Assembly: GCF_011684115.1 (NCBI RefSeq)
Contig: NZ_JAADJV010000001.1
Span: 1,364,001 to 1,428,000, forward strand
Length of the DNA stretch: 64,000 bases
Origin: Rahnella aceris
GTDB lineage: Bacteria; Pseudomonadota; Gammaproteobacteria; Enterobacterales; Enterobacteriaceae
Direction of reading: 5' to 3'
The notes beneath the pieces were generated by a model. That model had not been told where the DNA came from. It did not search any database and saw only the letters and a list, made by a program, of their open reading frames with translations. Shown here one piece after another: positions 43,909-56,030 of the stretch (position 1 is its first letter; every line of letters begins with the position of its first letter). The position numbers and the translations under genes are program-made.

Positions 43909-44802
43909 ATGAAAATTGAAGACCTGACTGCTTTTGTCGCCGTTATCCGCCTGCAATCTACCCGGCTTGCTGCCGATGAGCTGGGGCTGACACAGCCGGC
44001 AATTACCCGTCGGGTACAAAATTTTGAAGAATCGCTGGGCATTCCGCTGCTGAACCGCCAGACCAAACCCCTGAAACCCACGCTGATGGGCAACCGTGTT
44101 TATCAGCAATGCCGTCATATCTTGCGTGAGGTGGATGCGCTCAGTGATTTGGTTGCCGCCGACAGTCCACCTTCCGGCCTTCTGCGCCTTGCCGTGCCAC
44201 AAAGCCTGAGCGAAAGCAGTCTGTTGCCTGCCCTGAAAACCCTGTCTGCGCAATTTCCGCAAATCCAGCCGCGACTTTCCAGCGGCTGGGGCGACGAATT
44301 ATTGTTACGGATACAGCAGCAGGAACTGGAAGCGGCGGTCGTGCTGTTCCCTGCCAGTAAGCAATTCCCTGAGGGTGTCGAAAACCAGCCGCTGGGTACG
44401 GTCGATTTAGTGGTTGTCGGCCCGAAAGCACCGCAGGCTTTGCCACAACGTCTGGAAGATTGTTATCAGCACGGGTGGATCCTCAATCCGCATGGCTGTG
44501 GTTTCCGCGCCGCCCTGCAGCGCGCGCTGACTGAACAGGGTTTACCTTTGCTCATCAATCTTGAGGCGTTTGGCACGACCTTACAATTATCCCTGATTGC
44601 TGAAGGGCGCGGCCTGGGGCTGATGCCGCGCGCGCTGGTAGAAAAACATGCACTGCGCCCTGAACTGGCGCTGTATGACCTGAAAGATTTCGCCCCCCGC
44701 AGCCAGTTGTGGCTGATTTATCCCAACGTTCCTGCGAGTCAGGTACCGGCGATTGATGCGTTTGCCGCCGCGATTGCTAACGGGTTGGATTGTGGCAGGT
44801 AG
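43909..44802 (+). CDS. LysR-family regulator of the sulfur locus
   Basis: A 297-residue LysR protein. The HTH (about 1-60) includes LAADELGLTQPAITRRVQNF and the effector domain starts near 88 (SGLLRLAVPQSLSES). I chose the ATG at 43909; a GTG two codons earlier is possible. It is divergent from the thiol dioxygenase and followed by the monooxygenase/binding-protein pair. The conserved element in both promoters suggests it regulates both sides, perhaps in response to a sulfur compound (inference). Confidence 0.88.
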   Translation: MKIEDLTAFVAVIRLQSTRLAADELGLTQPAITRRVQNFEESLGIPLLNRQTKPLKPTLMGNRVYQQCRHILREVDALSDLVAADSPPSGLLRLAVPQSLSESSLLPALKTLSAQFPQIQPRLSSGWGDELLLRIQQQELEAAVVLFPASKQFPEGVENQPLGTVDLVVVGPKAPQALPQRLEDCYQHGWILNPHGCGFRAALQRALTEQGLPLLINLEAFGTTLQLSLIAEGRGLGLMPRALVEKHALRPELALYDLKDFAPRSQLWLIYPNVPASQVPAIDAFAAAIANGLDCGR

Positions 44803-44875
44803 TGATTATGGGATTGCCATCCGGACTGGCATTAAGGTCAACCCCCTGGGCGCGGTGCCCAAAGCAACACCTGTT

Positions 44876-44912
44876 CATGCACATTTTTTATATTAGCTTA
44901 TGAAGATAATGA
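44876..44912. promoter_or_regulatory. Shared promoter element, upstream of the monooxygenase gene
   Basis: On the minus strand it carries ATTCATTATC, ATAAGCTAATAT (44890-44901) and AAAAAATGTGCAT, the same set as at 43781-43831. It is about 90 bp before the monooxygenase start. Confidence 0.6.
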
Positions 44913-45002
44913 ATTTCTCACATAGTAAGTTGCCGTTTATGGTGATAACTCCTGCCAGCGCAGACCTTCATCCGCTGGCCTCATCCCGAGGAGTGACAGC
45001 CT

Positions 45003-46100
45003 ATGAGCGTGCAATTTATTGGTATGATCGGACACCGTCTGGCTTCTGAAATCATCCCACCGACCGGCCCGATTTTCGATAAAAAATACATTTCCGATTT
45101 CGCCAAAGCCCATGAAGATGCTGGCTTTGACCGCATTCTGGTGGCCTATGCCTCCGACCAGCCCGATGCTTTTCTGGTCACCGCGCACGCCGGGGCCAGC
45201 ACATCCCGCATTCATTTTCTTCTGGCTCACCGGCCGGGATTCGTCGCGCCGACCCTCGCCGCCCGTAAGCTGGCGACCCTCGACCACCTGCTTGATGGTC
45301 GCGTGGCAGTGCATATCATCAGCGGTGGCAGCGATGCGGAACAACGCCGTGACGGTGATTATGTGGCGAAATCCGGCCGCTATCAGCGCACGGATGAATA
45401 CATCGATGTACTGAAACAGAGCTGGTATTCAGAAACCGGTTTTGACCATCAGGGTGAATTTTATCAGGCGGAAAATGCTTTCTCTGCCATTAAGCCCTGT
45501 CAGAAAAAACTGCCGGTATTTTTCGGCGGATCTTCCGATGATGCCATCCGTGTTGCAGGTAAACAGGCGGATGTGTTTGCGTTATGGGGCGAGCCGCTGG
45601 CCAGTGCGGCAGAAACGGTGGAAGCGGTAAAAGCCTCTGCGGCAAAACACAACCGGGATATTAACTTCAGTATTTCCTTCCGCCCTATCCTCGGCAAAAC
45701 AGAAGAAGAAGCCTGGGCGAAAGCGGATGAAATTCTCACTAAAGCCACCGCCCTGCAAGCTGAGAAAGGTCAGGTGCTGGCAGCCAAACCCCAAAGCGTG
45801 GGAGCTCAGCGTTTACTGAAAGCCGTCGCGCAAGGCGATCGTCTCGATTCCTGCCTGTGGACCGGCATCGCCGGGCTGATTGGCGGCGGTTCCAATTCTA
45901 CGGCCCTGGTCGGTACGCCGGAACAGGTCTCCGATGCACTGCTGAAATATTACGATCTGGGCATCACCACTTTCCTGATCCGCGGCTTTGATCCGCTGAA
46001 TGACGCCGTCGAATACGGTAAGAGTCTGATCCCGCTGACGAAGCAGAAAATCGCTGCGCGGGAAGCCCGAAAACACACCGCCGTGACTGCCCTGATTTAA
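45003..46100 (+). CDS. LLM-class flavin monooxygenase, SsuD-like
   Basis: A 365-residue bacterial-luciferase-fold enzyme using reduced FMN. The SsuD-type blocks are ILVAYASDQPDAFLVTAHAG, LAHRPGFVAPTLAARKLATL, HIISGGSDAEQRRDGD and GRYQRTDEYIDVLKQSW, followed by VFFGGSSDDAIRVAG. SsuD releases sulfite from alkanesulfonates, and relatives act on dimethylsulfone or methanesulfonate. GAGGAG precedes the ATG. A sulfonate-type binding protein follows 9 bp later. No flavin reductase gene is in the window, so reduced flavin must come from elsewhere. Confidence 0.87.
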   Translation: MSVQFIGMIGHRLASEIIPPTGPIFDKKYISDFAKAHEDAGFDRILVAYASDQPDAFLVTAHAGASTSRIHFLLAHRPGFVAPTLAARKLATLDHLLDGRVAVHIISGGSDAEQRRDGDYVAKSGRYQRTDEYIDVLKQSWYSETGFDHQGEFYQAENAFSAIKPCQKKLPVFFGGSSDDAIRVAGKQADVFALWGEPLASAAETVEAVKASAAKHNRDINFSISFRPILGKTEEEAWAKADEILTKATALQAEKGQVLAAKPQSVGAQRLLKAVAQGDRLDSCLWTGIAGLIGGGSNSTALVGTPEQVSDALLKYYDLGITTFLIRGFDPLNDAVEYGKSLIPLTKQKIAAREARKHTAVTALI

Positions 46101-46109
46101 GGAAACCCG

Positions 46110-47048
46110 ATGCGACTGAATGTGAGAAATCTTCTGCTGCTGGTCACGCTGACCGGCGCTGTGTTCGCCACAAATGCCGAACAAATTACCCTGCGGGTCG
46201 CCGATCAGAAAGGCAACATGCGGGCACAGCTGGAAGCGGCAAATAAGCTGGATAAGCTGCCCTATAAAATTGAATGGTCAGAGTTTCCGGCTGCTGCGCC
46301 GCTGGCAGAAGCGCTGAATGCACAGGCGGTAGATGTGGGCATCATCGGTGATGCGCCGCTGTTATTTGCACAGGCCGCAGGTGCGCAGGTAAAAGCCATC
46401 GCCGTGGATAAGTCAGACGCCTACGGCACCGCGCTGCTGGTGAAACCGGACAGCCCGGTCAAAAGCGCCGCGGATCTGAAAGGCAAAAGTATCGCGACCA
46501 ACCGCGGTTCCATCGGACATTTTGTCGCGCTGAAAGCCCTTGCCTCTGCCGGACTGAGCGCCAAAGACGTCACGTTCCGCTTCCTGCCGCCAAGCGATGC
46601 GAAGCTGGCACTGACGCAAGGTTCAGTGGATGTCTGGGCAACGTGGGAACCCTACACCGCCTTCGCTGAGACTCAGGATCATCTGCGTGTGGTCGTAAAT
46701 GGCCGCGGCTTGTGGTCGGGTAACAGCTTCCTTGCCGCGACGGATACGGCGCTGAAAGATAAAGCTAAACGCGAGGCCATCGCTGACTATCTGCAGCGCC
46801 TGAGCGATGCACAGATATGGGCGTATAAAAATCTGGATGCGTACAGCGAAAAACTGGCGAAAATCATCGGCTTCCCGCTGGACGCCGCAAAGCTGGGGTT
46901 CGAGCGGCGTAAATCCTACTGGCAGCCGATAGATGCCGCAACCGAGACGCAGCAACAGCAAACAGCAGATTTCTATCACGCGCAGGGATTATTGCCCGTC
47001 GCGCTGAATGTCAGCGGCACCTTTGATCATTCGTTCCTGCTGAAATAA
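46110..47048 (+). CDS. Aliphatic sulfonate-type ABC substrate-binding protein
   Basis: A 312-residue periplasmic protein with a signal peptide (LLLLVTLTGAVFATNA). The SsuA/TauA family blocks are NAQAVDVGIIGDAPLLFAQA, LKGKSIATNRGSIGHFVA, LTQGSVDVWATWEPYTAFAE and GNSFLAATDTAL. It sits 9 bp after the monooxygenase, so the pair should import and oxidise an organosulfur compound. No permease or ATPase lies next to it, so it must share a transporter encoded elsewhere. Confidence 0.9.
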   Translation: MRLNVRNLLLLVTLTGAVFATNAEQITLRVADQKGNMRAQLEAANKLDKLPYKIEWSEFPAAAPLAEALNAQAVDVGIIGDAPLLFAQAAGAQVKAIAVDKSDAYGTALLVKPDSPVKSAADLKGKSIATNRGSIGHFVALKALASAGLSAKDVTFRFLPPSDAKLALTQGSVDVWATWEPYTAFAETQDHLRVVVNGRGLWSGNSFLAATDTALKDKAKREAIADYLQRLSDAQIWAYKNLDAYSEKLAKIIGFPLDAAKLGFERRKSYWQPIDAATETQQQQTADFYHAQGLLPVALNVSGTFDHSFLLK

Positions 47049-47076
47049 TCGCGAAGAAGCGTAACGCCCCCCGGTT

Positions 47077-47108
47077 CCATCACTTCCCGAAAAATTGGGG
47101 AGTGATGG
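47077..47108 (+). terminator. Stem-loop after the binding-protein gene
   Basis: CCATCACTTCCC, eight-base loop, GGGGAGTGATGG; one G-U pair, no U-tract. It is a likely 3' end or processing hairpin of the monooxygenase operon. Confidence 0.5.
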
Positions 47109-47196
47109 GTAGTCATACGCAGGTTAATTGACTACTCTGCTTAATCACTTCCTTTATCAATCTGACCTCTGATGTCTGGCAACCGGGGACCATTAA

Positions 47197-47919
47197 ATGA
47201 GCGACTTTCCGGCTTTATCAATCGGCATGCTTTTGTTTCCGGAACTGACCCAATTAGATCTGACGGGGCCGTTTGAGGTCTTCGCCAGAGCCCCGGGGGC
47301 CAAAGTCCATCTTATCTGGAAAACGCCGGAACCCGTGACGTCTGACCGGGGCCTGCGTATTTTACCCACTCACACATTTGAAAATTGCCCTGAACTGGAT
47401 GTCATCTGCATCCCCGGCGGGCCAGGCCAGATAAAACTGATGTCCGATGATGAGACGCTCACTTTTATCCGCCAGAAAAGTGAAAATGCCCGGCTGGTGA
47501 CGTCAGTATGCACCGGTTCTCTTGTGCTGGGCGCAGCAGGCCTGTTGCAGGGGTACAAAGCCACTTCCCACTGGGCTTCGCTTGACCAGCTTGAATTATT
47601 GGGGGCCGAACCGGTTAATGAACGCGTCGTCAGGGATCGCAACCGGATCACCGGTGCGGGGGTAACGTCAGGCATAGACTTTGCCCTGAATGTCATTGCC
47701 GATATCTATGGCAACGACATAGCGCAAGGTATTCAGTTGCAAATGGAGTACGACCCTGAACCGCCCTTTTCGTCAGGTTCTCCCCGTGTGGCATCCGCGA
47801 AACACGTTGAACAGGCACAAAAACAGATGGCTTCCTTTATTGAGACAAGGCGCCTCGCGACAGCCGCAGCAGGGCTTAAACTACGCAAAGGCGAGTTTAT
47901 TAATACACAGATAAGCTAA
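47197..47919 (+). CDS. inhA: DJ-1/PfpI family protein, isonitrile hydratase-like
   Basis: A 240-residue single-domain DJ-1/PfpI protein. The nucleophile elbow is LVTSVCTGSLVLGAAGLLQG followed by KATSHWASLD. The N-terminus IGMLLFPELTQLDLTGPFEV and the overall length match Pseudomonas isonitrile hydratase (about 228 residues), which hydrates isonitriles to N-substituted formamides. It lacks the AraC domain that the two GlxA-type proteins carry. The function is inferred from family similarity; other DJ-1 activities are possible. Confidence 0.75.
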   Translation: MSDFPALSIGMLLFPELTQLDLTGPFEVFARAPGAKVHLIWKTPEPVTSDRGLRILPTHTFENCPELDVICIPGGPGQIKLMSDDETLTFIRQKSENARLVTSVCTGSLVLGAAGLLQGYKATSHWASLDQLELLGAEPVNERVVRDRNRITGAGVTSGIDFALNVIADIYGNDIAQGIQLQMEYDPEPPFSSGSPRVASAKHVEQAQKQMASFIETRRLATAAAGLKLRKGEFINTQIS

Positions 47920-48026
47920 GTTTTCAGCGAGTTGAAGAAACTGTGAACTGTCGCCCTGCAAGAAAAGCCCGGACGTGGTTAATAGAAGATGTCGCCCGAA
48001 ATCAGGCTTAGCTAACAGGATGCAGC

Positions 48027-48254
48027 ATGGAAAATTACGCCAACAAAAGCGGTGATTCACAGGTTGTCAGCTTCCAGATTGATGCCAACTCGATCAAAAT
48101 CCGCTTCAAGAACAATCACGTTTATCTCTACGATATCCGCCATCCTGGCCCCGAACATCTCGAAAAAATGAAGGAACTGGCGCGCGCCGGTTGGGGTTTA
48201 AATACCTACATTGAAAGCGAAGTGAAAACGGATTTTTCTTCGAAAGTGTTTTAG
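48027..48254 (+). CDS. Small KTSC-like domain protein
   Basis: A 75-residue cytoplasmic protein. The core IKIRFKNNHVYLYDIRHPGP followed by HLEKMKELARAGWGLNTYI has the strand-strand-helix pattern of the KTSC domain, which is found alone or fused to nucleic-acid enzymes; the C-terminal KTSC-like tetrad itself is not obvious. CAGGATG precedes the start. The function is unknown. Confidence 0.6.
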   Translation: MENYANKSGDSQVVSFQIDANSIKIRFKNNHVYLYDIRHPGPEHLEKMKELARAGWGLNTYIESEVKTDFSSKVF

Positions 48255-48361
48255 GCCGTTCGGGGCGTCCGTGAGCCGGTCGCCCCGCTGCTTTACCTGA
48301 ATTACAGCTTGTTAACATTCCTCTGTGACAACGTCTCCAGACCCCGCTAGTTTAGGATTAT

Positions 48362-49621
48362 TCAGTCACGGGCTGCCTGCATAAAACGGGCACGCCAGGG
48401 TTTCAGTACCCAGAGCGCCAGAATGGCGGTGACAAAATCCAGCGTGATGGCGCAGGTGAATACAATGTTCCATCCGCCCGTGTGCTGATAAATCAGTGCC
48501 GCAAGCGGGCCGCCAAAAATGGAGCCTATGCCCTGCGACATATACAACCAGCCATAATTGGCAGTGGCATTCTGACTGCCAAAGGTGTCGGTCAGCGTTG
48601 ACGGGAACAAGGAAAAAATTTCTCCCCAGCCAAAAAACACCACGCCGGACAGCAGAACAAACAACACAGCATTGTCGCGGCACATCAGCCACAAAATCAT
48701 CGCACAGCCTTCCAGCGCAAATGCGATAAACATCGTCTGCTCACGACCAAATTTATCCGAAATAAAACCGAACAGCGGGCGTGTCAGCCCGTTGGTAAAA
48801 CGGTCAATGGTCAGTGCCAGCGGCAACGCGGCCATGCCAAACACCACCGCTTCCGTGATACCAAAATCATGGGCAAACACCGCCATTTGCGAGGTGACCA
48901 TCAGCCCTGAAGTCGACATCATCGCCATCATGAAAAACATCAGCCAGAACAAAGGCTGTCTGAGCATTTGTTTCGGACGGTACTGTTTGCCTTCCGTCAC
49001 CATGACCGGCACATCCTGACGCTCGCTGAGCGACGGCGGCAGCCGTAATCCCTGGCTGGCCAGAAAACCAATGACGGCGAAAATAACGCCAAAGATAATC
49101 AACGTACTTTCCAGCCCGCGACTGGTCAGGGACGTCGAAACAGGGAACGTGGTCAGAATTGCGCCCATTCCGTACCCGGCAGCCACCATTCCCGCCGCAA
49201 AGCCACGTTTATGCGGGAACCAGCGCACCATCAACCCGACGACACCGACATAAACAATGCCGGTACCCAGTCCGCCGATGCAGCCATAGACCAGATAAAG
49301 GCCCGTAATGCTGCTGACTTGTGACGCCAGTACCCAACTGAACCCTGATAACAGCGTGCCGATTGAAATCAGTTTCCGCGGGCCAAAACGTTCAATCAGG
49401 CTGCCCTGAAAAGGAGAAAAGAAGGTTTGCAGAATTATCAGTAGCGAGAACGTAACCTGTAACTCTGCCAGCGGAACCCCCAGTTTAAGCGCGAGCGGTT
49501 TAGTCAGCAGAGTCCAGACATATTGCGGACTGGAAATCGCCGCCATGCAAATCAGCCCCAGAACTAACTGCCGCCACCGTGCGCTGGCCGCGATTGTCAT
49601 GGGCATATTCAATGTTGTCAT
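48362..49621 (-). CDS. MFS transporter, oxalate/formate antiporter (OFA) family
   Basis: A 419-residue 12-helix transporter. The signature regions are SLLIILQTFFSPFQGSLIER, FGPRKLISIGTLLSG and YGCIGGLGTGIVYVGVVGLM then VRWFPHKRGFAAGM, with a central cytoplasmic loop about residues 200-230. This resembles OxlT and E. coli YhjX (a pyruvate-responsive OFA member). The substrate is probably a small mono- or dicarboxylate. It is monocistronic, and no oxalate-degrading enzymes are in the window. Confidence 0.88.
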   Translation of the reverse strand: MTTLNMPMTIAASARWRQLVLGLICMAAISSPQYVWTLLTKPLALKLGVPLAELQVTFSLLIILQTFFSPFQGSLIERFGPRKLISIGTLLSGFSWVLASQVSSITGLYLVYGCIGGLGTGIVYVGVVGLMVRWFPHKRGFAAGMVAAGYGMGAILTTFPVSTSLTSRGLESTLIIFGVIFAVIGFLASQGLRLPPSLSERQDVPVMVTEGKQYRPKQMLRQPLFWLMFFMMAMMSTSGLMVTSQMAVFAHDFGITEAVVFGMAALPLALTIDRFTNGLTRPLFGFISDKFGREQTMFIAFALEGCAMILWLMCRDNAVLFVLLSGVVFFGWGEIFSLFPSTLTDTFGSQNATANYGWLYMSQGIGSIFGGPLAALIYQHTGGWNIVFTCAITLDFVTAILALWVLKPWRARFMQAARD

Positions 49622-49817
49622 TCGTCGTCTCCCTTATTTCCTGTCAACGCCAGCCAAAGATTTTTAACATTGCTAGCAAGAAATAAGTTCTCAGCAACAA
49701 ACATGCCACATTGATTCGATGGGATTTTCAGGTAATTACACCTGCCCTGTCCGACAGGGAGGAATAAAGATGTCGCCCAGGTGCCGCAGAATGGTCAACT
49801 GTGGTGCAGCAGGTGCA

Positions 49818-49852
49818 AAAAAAGAGCCTGCTTTTCGGGCAGGCTCTTTTTG
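49818..49852. terminator. Bidirectional-looking terminator after dacD
   Basis: AAAAAAGAGCCTGC, loop TTTTCG, GGCAGGCTCTTTTTG. On the minus strand it follows dacD by 24 bp and ends in a U-run. Confidence 0.88.
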
Positions 49853-49875
49853 CGTTTTGACCAGCGGAACAGGTG

Positions 49876-51045
49876 TTAAATTTTCAGTTTCACGTAATCA
49901 ATCGCACGACTGATGATCCCGCCTTCTGCGACATCTTCCAGTGCCACCAGCGGCACGGTTTTGATGACTTTGCCGTTATCTACGATATTAATACTGCCGA
50001 GCTCCTGACCTTTCTTCAGCGGCGCGTCAATCTGCGGACGGGTCAGCACGTACTGGGCTTTCAGTTTATCGGCATCGGCCTGCGGCACGCTGATAAAGAC
50101 ATCACTCAGTGAACCGACCTTCACCTGTGCATTAGCACCAAACCAGACATGTTCGCTGGAAACGGTCTGATCAGCTTTGAAAATCTGTTTACTGGTATAT
50201 TCGCGGAAACCCCAGGTCAGCAGTTTGCGCGCCTGTTCTTCGCGGCCTTTTGAGCTTTTACCGCCCATCACGACGGCGATCAGACGACGGTCGCCCTGCG
50301 TCGCAGAGGCAATAATGTTGAAACCGGCGCTTTCGGTATGACCTGTTTTCAGGCCATCAACCTGCAGGTTTTTATCCCACAACAGGCCGTTACGGTTTTG
50401 CTGAGTGATGTTGTCATACGTCAGCGATTTTTCAGCATACATATGATATTCCTCAGGTTCCCCGCCGATAATGGCGCGGGAAAGTTTCGCCAGATCATAA
50501 GAGGTGGTGTATTGCCCCGGCGCGTCCAGGCCATGCACAGTCTCGAAATGGGTGTTGGTCAGCCCCATGCTCACCACGTACTGATTCATCATTCCTACGA
50601 ATGAATCCTGGCTGCCCGCCACATAATCGGCCATGGCCACGCAGGCGTCATTACCGGAAGTAATGATGATGCCGCGGATCAGGTCACGCACGGTGACATG
50701 GTCACCTGGCTTTAGAAACATCAGTGAAGAGCCGGCCAGACTTTTATTGCCAGCGACCCAGGCTTCCTGCGGTACCGTCACCACATCATCCATGGTGATT
50801 TTTTTATGATCTAACGCGCGGTCAATGACATAACCTGTCATCAGTTTGGTCAGGCTGGCCGGGTTACGGCGTTCATCCGGGTTGCCGGCGGCCAGCACAT
50901 CACCGCTGGCATAATCCATCAGCACAAAAGAAGCGGCGTCAATGCTTGGCGGCACGACAGGGAAATCCAGTGGCGCGATAGCTTTCGCACTGCCTGCGGA
51001 GAACATCAATACACAAGATAAAACACTCATTACACTACGTTTCAC
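49876..51045 (-). CDS. dacD: D-alanyl-D-alanine carboxypeptidase (PBP6b type)
   Basis: A 389-residue low-molecular-mass penicillin-binding protein that trims the terminal D-Ala of peptidoglycan pentapeptides. The catalytic motifs are SLTK (NPASLTKLMTGYVID), SGN (ITSGNDACVAMADY) and KTG (VDGLKTGHTESAGFN), and HFETVHGLDAPGQ matches E. coli DacD. A signal peptide ends SAGSAKA, and a C-terminal amphipathic anchor (ISRAIDYVKLKI) is present. I chose the GTG at 51045, seven bases after AAGGA, giving nearly the E. coli length; longer frames would add an unsupported leader. Confidence 0.92.
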   Translation of the reverse strand: MKRSVMSVLSCVLMFSAGSAKAIAPLDFPVVPPSIDAASFVLMDYASGDVLAAGNPDERRNPASLTKLMTGYVIDRALDHKKITMDDVVTVPQEAWVAGNKSLAGSSLMFLKPGDHVTVRDLIRGIIITSGNDACVAMADYVAGSQDSFVGMMNQYVVSMGLTNTHFETVHGLDAPGQYTTSYDLAKLSRAIIGGEPEEYHMYAEKSLTYDNITQQNRNGLLWDKNLQVDGLKTGHTESAGFNIIASATQGDRRLIAVVMGGKSSKGREEQARKLLTWGFREYTSKQIFKADQTVSSEHVWFGANAQVKVGSLSDVFISVPQADADKLKAQYVLTRPQIDAPLKKGQELGSINIVDNGKVIKTVPLVALEDVAEGGIISRAIDYVKLKI

Positions 51046-51503
51046 TGAATCTTCCTTAAACACGCCATATTGCCGGGCTATTATTAAACTCGGCAATATA
51101 TCAAAAACCTATGGGATAAAATCTGCGGCATAGGTTGCACTAAAACCCCCTGCAGAAAAACCCTTAGTCTTTTGCTAACCATTTCATAGTGAAACGGTTC
51201 TGTTACAACTTGCGTTAATTTCCACCAACACCTGCCACTGAGCCTGCAATCAGGTTTTATTATCACAACCCGCTGTTTTCAACAGGGATGAAATACGGTG
51301 ATGCGCCCCTTTCCTTGCGGGGAATTTCCGTTATTCCCCGATATTTCCCTGCGATAGAGGATTCCTATCGCTCCATCACAGCATTCGATTAGACGTTCTT
51401 GTCACCCACTCCTAAACTTGTGACATAAAATTAACAATCCGGTTAACAACTCATCATCCGGTTTGTTCACAGACAAGACAAAAACCACCTGCGAAGCATA
51501 ACT
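51046..51503. other. Divergent intergenic region dacD / molybdoenzyme, no gene seen
   Basis: 458 bp. It holds a stem-loop CGGGGAAT...ATTCCCCG (51318-51340), two ATCCGGTT direct copies close to the oxidoreductase start (about 51436 and 51457), and AT-rich DNA beside dacD. No supported coding frame or RNA gene is visible. It must contain the promoters of both divergent genes; the oxidoreductase may have a long leader. Confidence 0.5.
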
Positions 51504-53810
<2,307 letters not shown>

Positions 53811-53839
53811 GTCGTACTTGCGCGACATCGCGCAAATCT

Positions 53840-53873
53840 CCCCTTTCGCTTCAGGGTTATGAGGCGAAAGGGG
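53840..53873 (+). terminator. Perfect inverted repeat after the molybdoenzyme gene
   Basis: CCCCTTTCGC, 14-base loop, GCGAAAGGGG. The ten-base stem lies 30 bp after the stop. No U-tract follows, so it may be a Rho-assisted or processing hairpin. Confidence 0.55.
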
Positions 53874-53959
53874 CAGATGCCGCTTGCCCGAAGGGGTCAG
53901 ATCGCGTAAAACTGTCTGCCGCTAATCGAGCCACATTAACCCCCAATTCTCTGGACGAT

Positions 53960-55903
53960 ATGTTTCAAGATAACCCGCTGCTCGCGCAGCTAAAACAGCA
54001 ACTTCACTCTCAGACTCCGCGTGTCGAAGGCATCGTAAAAGGCACTGAGAAAGGCTTTGGCTTTCTTGAAGTAGACGGTCAAAAAAGCTATTTCATTCCG
54101 CCTCCGTACATGAAAAAAGTCATGCACGGGGATCGCGTTATCGCTTCCCTGCAAACCGAAAAAGAGCGTGAAGTCGTCCAGCCGGAAACATTGGTTGAAC
54201 CTTTTCTCAGCCGTTTTGTTGGGCGCGTAACGAAGAAAGACGACCGTCTTTCTATCATTCCGGATCATCCTTTATTACGTGATGCTATTCAGTGCCGCGT
54301 TGCCCGCAACATCAATCATGAAGTGAGTGATGGCGACTGGTGTGTGGCTGAAATGCGCCGTCACCCGCTGAAAGAAGGCGACCACAGCTTCCAGGCTGAA
54401 ATCACCGAATGGATCACCACCGGCGCCGACGATCTTGCGCCGTGGTGGGTCACGCTGGCACGTCATAACCTTGAACGTGAAGCGCCGAAATCTGACATTG
54501 CCGAGCTACGCGATGAAGGCCTGACCCGCGAAGACCTGACCGCCCTGCCATTTGTCACTATCGACAGCGGCAGTACGCAGGACATGGATGACGCGCTGTA
54601 TGTGAAAGACAACGGCGACGGCACCCTGCAAATGACTGTCGCAATTGCTGACCCGACGGCTTACGTCAGCGAAGGCAGCGAGCTGGACAACATTGCGAAA
54701 AAACGCGCCTTCACCAACTATCTGCCGGGCTTCAACATCCCGATGCTACCGCGTGAATTGTCCGATGATATCTGTTCCCTGTGGCCGGACGTCAGCCGTC
54801 CGGTTCTGGCGTGTTCTGTCACAGTAGGCACCGATGGCACACTGGGCAGCGACATTCGTTTCTTCGCGGCGACTATCGAGTCGAAAGCCAAACTGGCTTA
54901 TGACGACGTGTCTGACTGGCTGGAAGCGGATGAGAAAAGCGAATGGCAACCGGCCAGTGAGGTGATCGCCTCACAGATCCGCCTGCTCAAACGCGTCTGC
55001 GACGTGCGCAGCGCATGGCGTACCGAACATGCACTGGTATTTAAAGACCGTCCTGATTACCGCTTCGTGCTGGGTGAGAAAGGTAACGTGCTGGAAATCA
55101 TCGCCGAGCATCGCCGCATTGCTAACCGCATCGTTGAAGAATCGATGATTGCCGCCAACGTCTGTGCCGCTATCGCCCTGCGCGACAGCCTCGGTTTCGG
55201 CGTTTATAACGTGCATACCGGTTTTGATCCTCTGCTGGTGGAAAACGCGGTCACCGTGCTGCAGGCGAATGACGTTGAAGCCAACGCTGAAGAACTGCTG
55301 ACCCTGCCGGGCTTCTGCGCTCTGCGCCGTAAGCTTGATGCATTGCCAACCCAGTTCCTCGACAGTCGCATCCGTCGTTTCCAGACCTTTGCAGAAATCA
55401 GCACCACTCCGGGGCCGCACTTCGGCCTGGGGCTGGAAGCTTATGCGACCTGGACATCACCTATCCGTAAATACGGCGACATGGTGAACCACCGTTTGCT
55501 GAAAGCGATGATCCTGCAACAGTCTGCTGAAAAACCTCAGGACGACATGACCATTCAACTGGCAGAACGCCGTCGTGCCAACCGCATGGCCGAGCGCGAT
55601 GTCGGTGACTGGTTGTATGCCCGTTACCTGGAAGATAAAGTCGGCACTGACGTTAAATTCAGTGCTGAAATTATCGATGTCACCCGCGGCGGCCTGCGCA
55701 TACGTCTGCAAGATATCGGTGCCGTGGCGTTCATCCCTGCTCCGTTCCTGCACAGCGTGCGCGACGAACTGGTGTGCAGCGCCGATACCGGTACTGTCCT
55801 GATTAAAGGCGAAGTGGCCTACCGCCAGAGCGACATCATTGAGGTGAACATTGCTGAAGTTCGCATGGAAAACCGCAATGTGATCGCCAAACCGGCAGTC
55901 TAG
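53960..55903 (+). CDS. rnb: Exoribonuclease II
   Basis: A 647-residue RNase II (E. coli 644), the main 3'-5' hydrolytic exoribonuclease. It has N-terminal cold-shock domains (about 20-170; [20 protein letters not shown]), the RNB domain with metal-binding Asp residues in [16 protein letters not shown] (about 200-215), the conserved [20 protein letters not shown], and a C-terminal S1 domain (about 560-640). It is monocistronic with its own terminator. Confidence 0.97.
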   Translation: MFQDNPLLAQLKQQLHSQTPRVEGIVKGTEKGFGFLEVDGQKSYFIPPPYMKKVMHGDRVIASLQTEKEREVVQPETLVEPFLSRFVGRVTKKDDRLSIIPDHPLLRDAIQCRVARNINHEVSDGDWCVAEMRRHPLKEGDHSFQAEITEWITTGADDLAPWWVTLARHNLEREAPKSDIAELRDEGLTREDLTALPFVTIDSGSTQDMDDALYVKDNGDGTLQMTVAIADPTAYVSEGSELDNIAKKRAFTNYLPGFNIPMLPRELSDDICSLWPDVSRPVLACSVTVGTDGTLGSDIRFFAATIESKAKLAYDDVSDWLEADEKSEWQPASEVIASQIRLLKRVCDVRSAWRTEHALVFKDRPDYRFVLGEKGNVLEIIAEHRRIANRIVEESMIAANVCAAIALRDSLGFGVYNVHTGFDPLLVENAVTVLQANDVEANAEELLTLPGFCALRRKLDALPTQFLDSRIRRFQTFAEISTTPGPHFGLGLEAYATWTSPIRKYGDMVNHRLLKAMILQQSAEKPQDDMTIQLAERRRANRMAERDVGDWLYARYLEDKVGTDVKFSAEIIDVTRGGLRIRLQDIGAVAFIPAPFLHSVRDELVCSADTGTVLIKGEVAYRQSDIIEVNIAEVRMENRNVIAKPAV

Positions 55904-55925
55904 GTTTCGCTTTTAGCGAAGGGAA

Positions 55926-55952
55926 AAAACCGGTCTCATGACCGGTTTTTTT
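55926..55952 (+). terminator. Rho-independent terminator of rnb
   Basis: AAAACCGGTC, loop TCAT, GACCGGTTTTTTT, 22 bp after the rnb stop. Confidence 0.93.
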
Positions 55953-55977
55953 ATATGTAAAATTTACCTAGCTCCGT

Positions 55978-56016
55978 TAGCTCCCTCCCAGCCTCCTCCT
56001 TCGCAGGGGGAGGAGC
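55978..56016. repeat. Palindromic repeat unit between rnb and cbl
   Basis: CTCCTCCTTCGCAGGGGGAGGAG with flanking CTCCCTCCCAGC, the same family as the units at 26036-26160. It ends 15 bp before the cbl stop codon. Confidence 0.75.
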
Positions 56017-56030
56017 GAAAAGCTTGCCCC

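Noticed and set aside
50693..50705. GTGACATGGTCAC, near matS
   Set aside because: The position that must be a pyrimidine is G; 12 of 13 only.
51196..51218. Minus-strand GCAAGTTGTAAC resembling TerI/TerJ
   Set aside because: The CTAA part of the core is CAGA here; two strongly conserved positions are lost.
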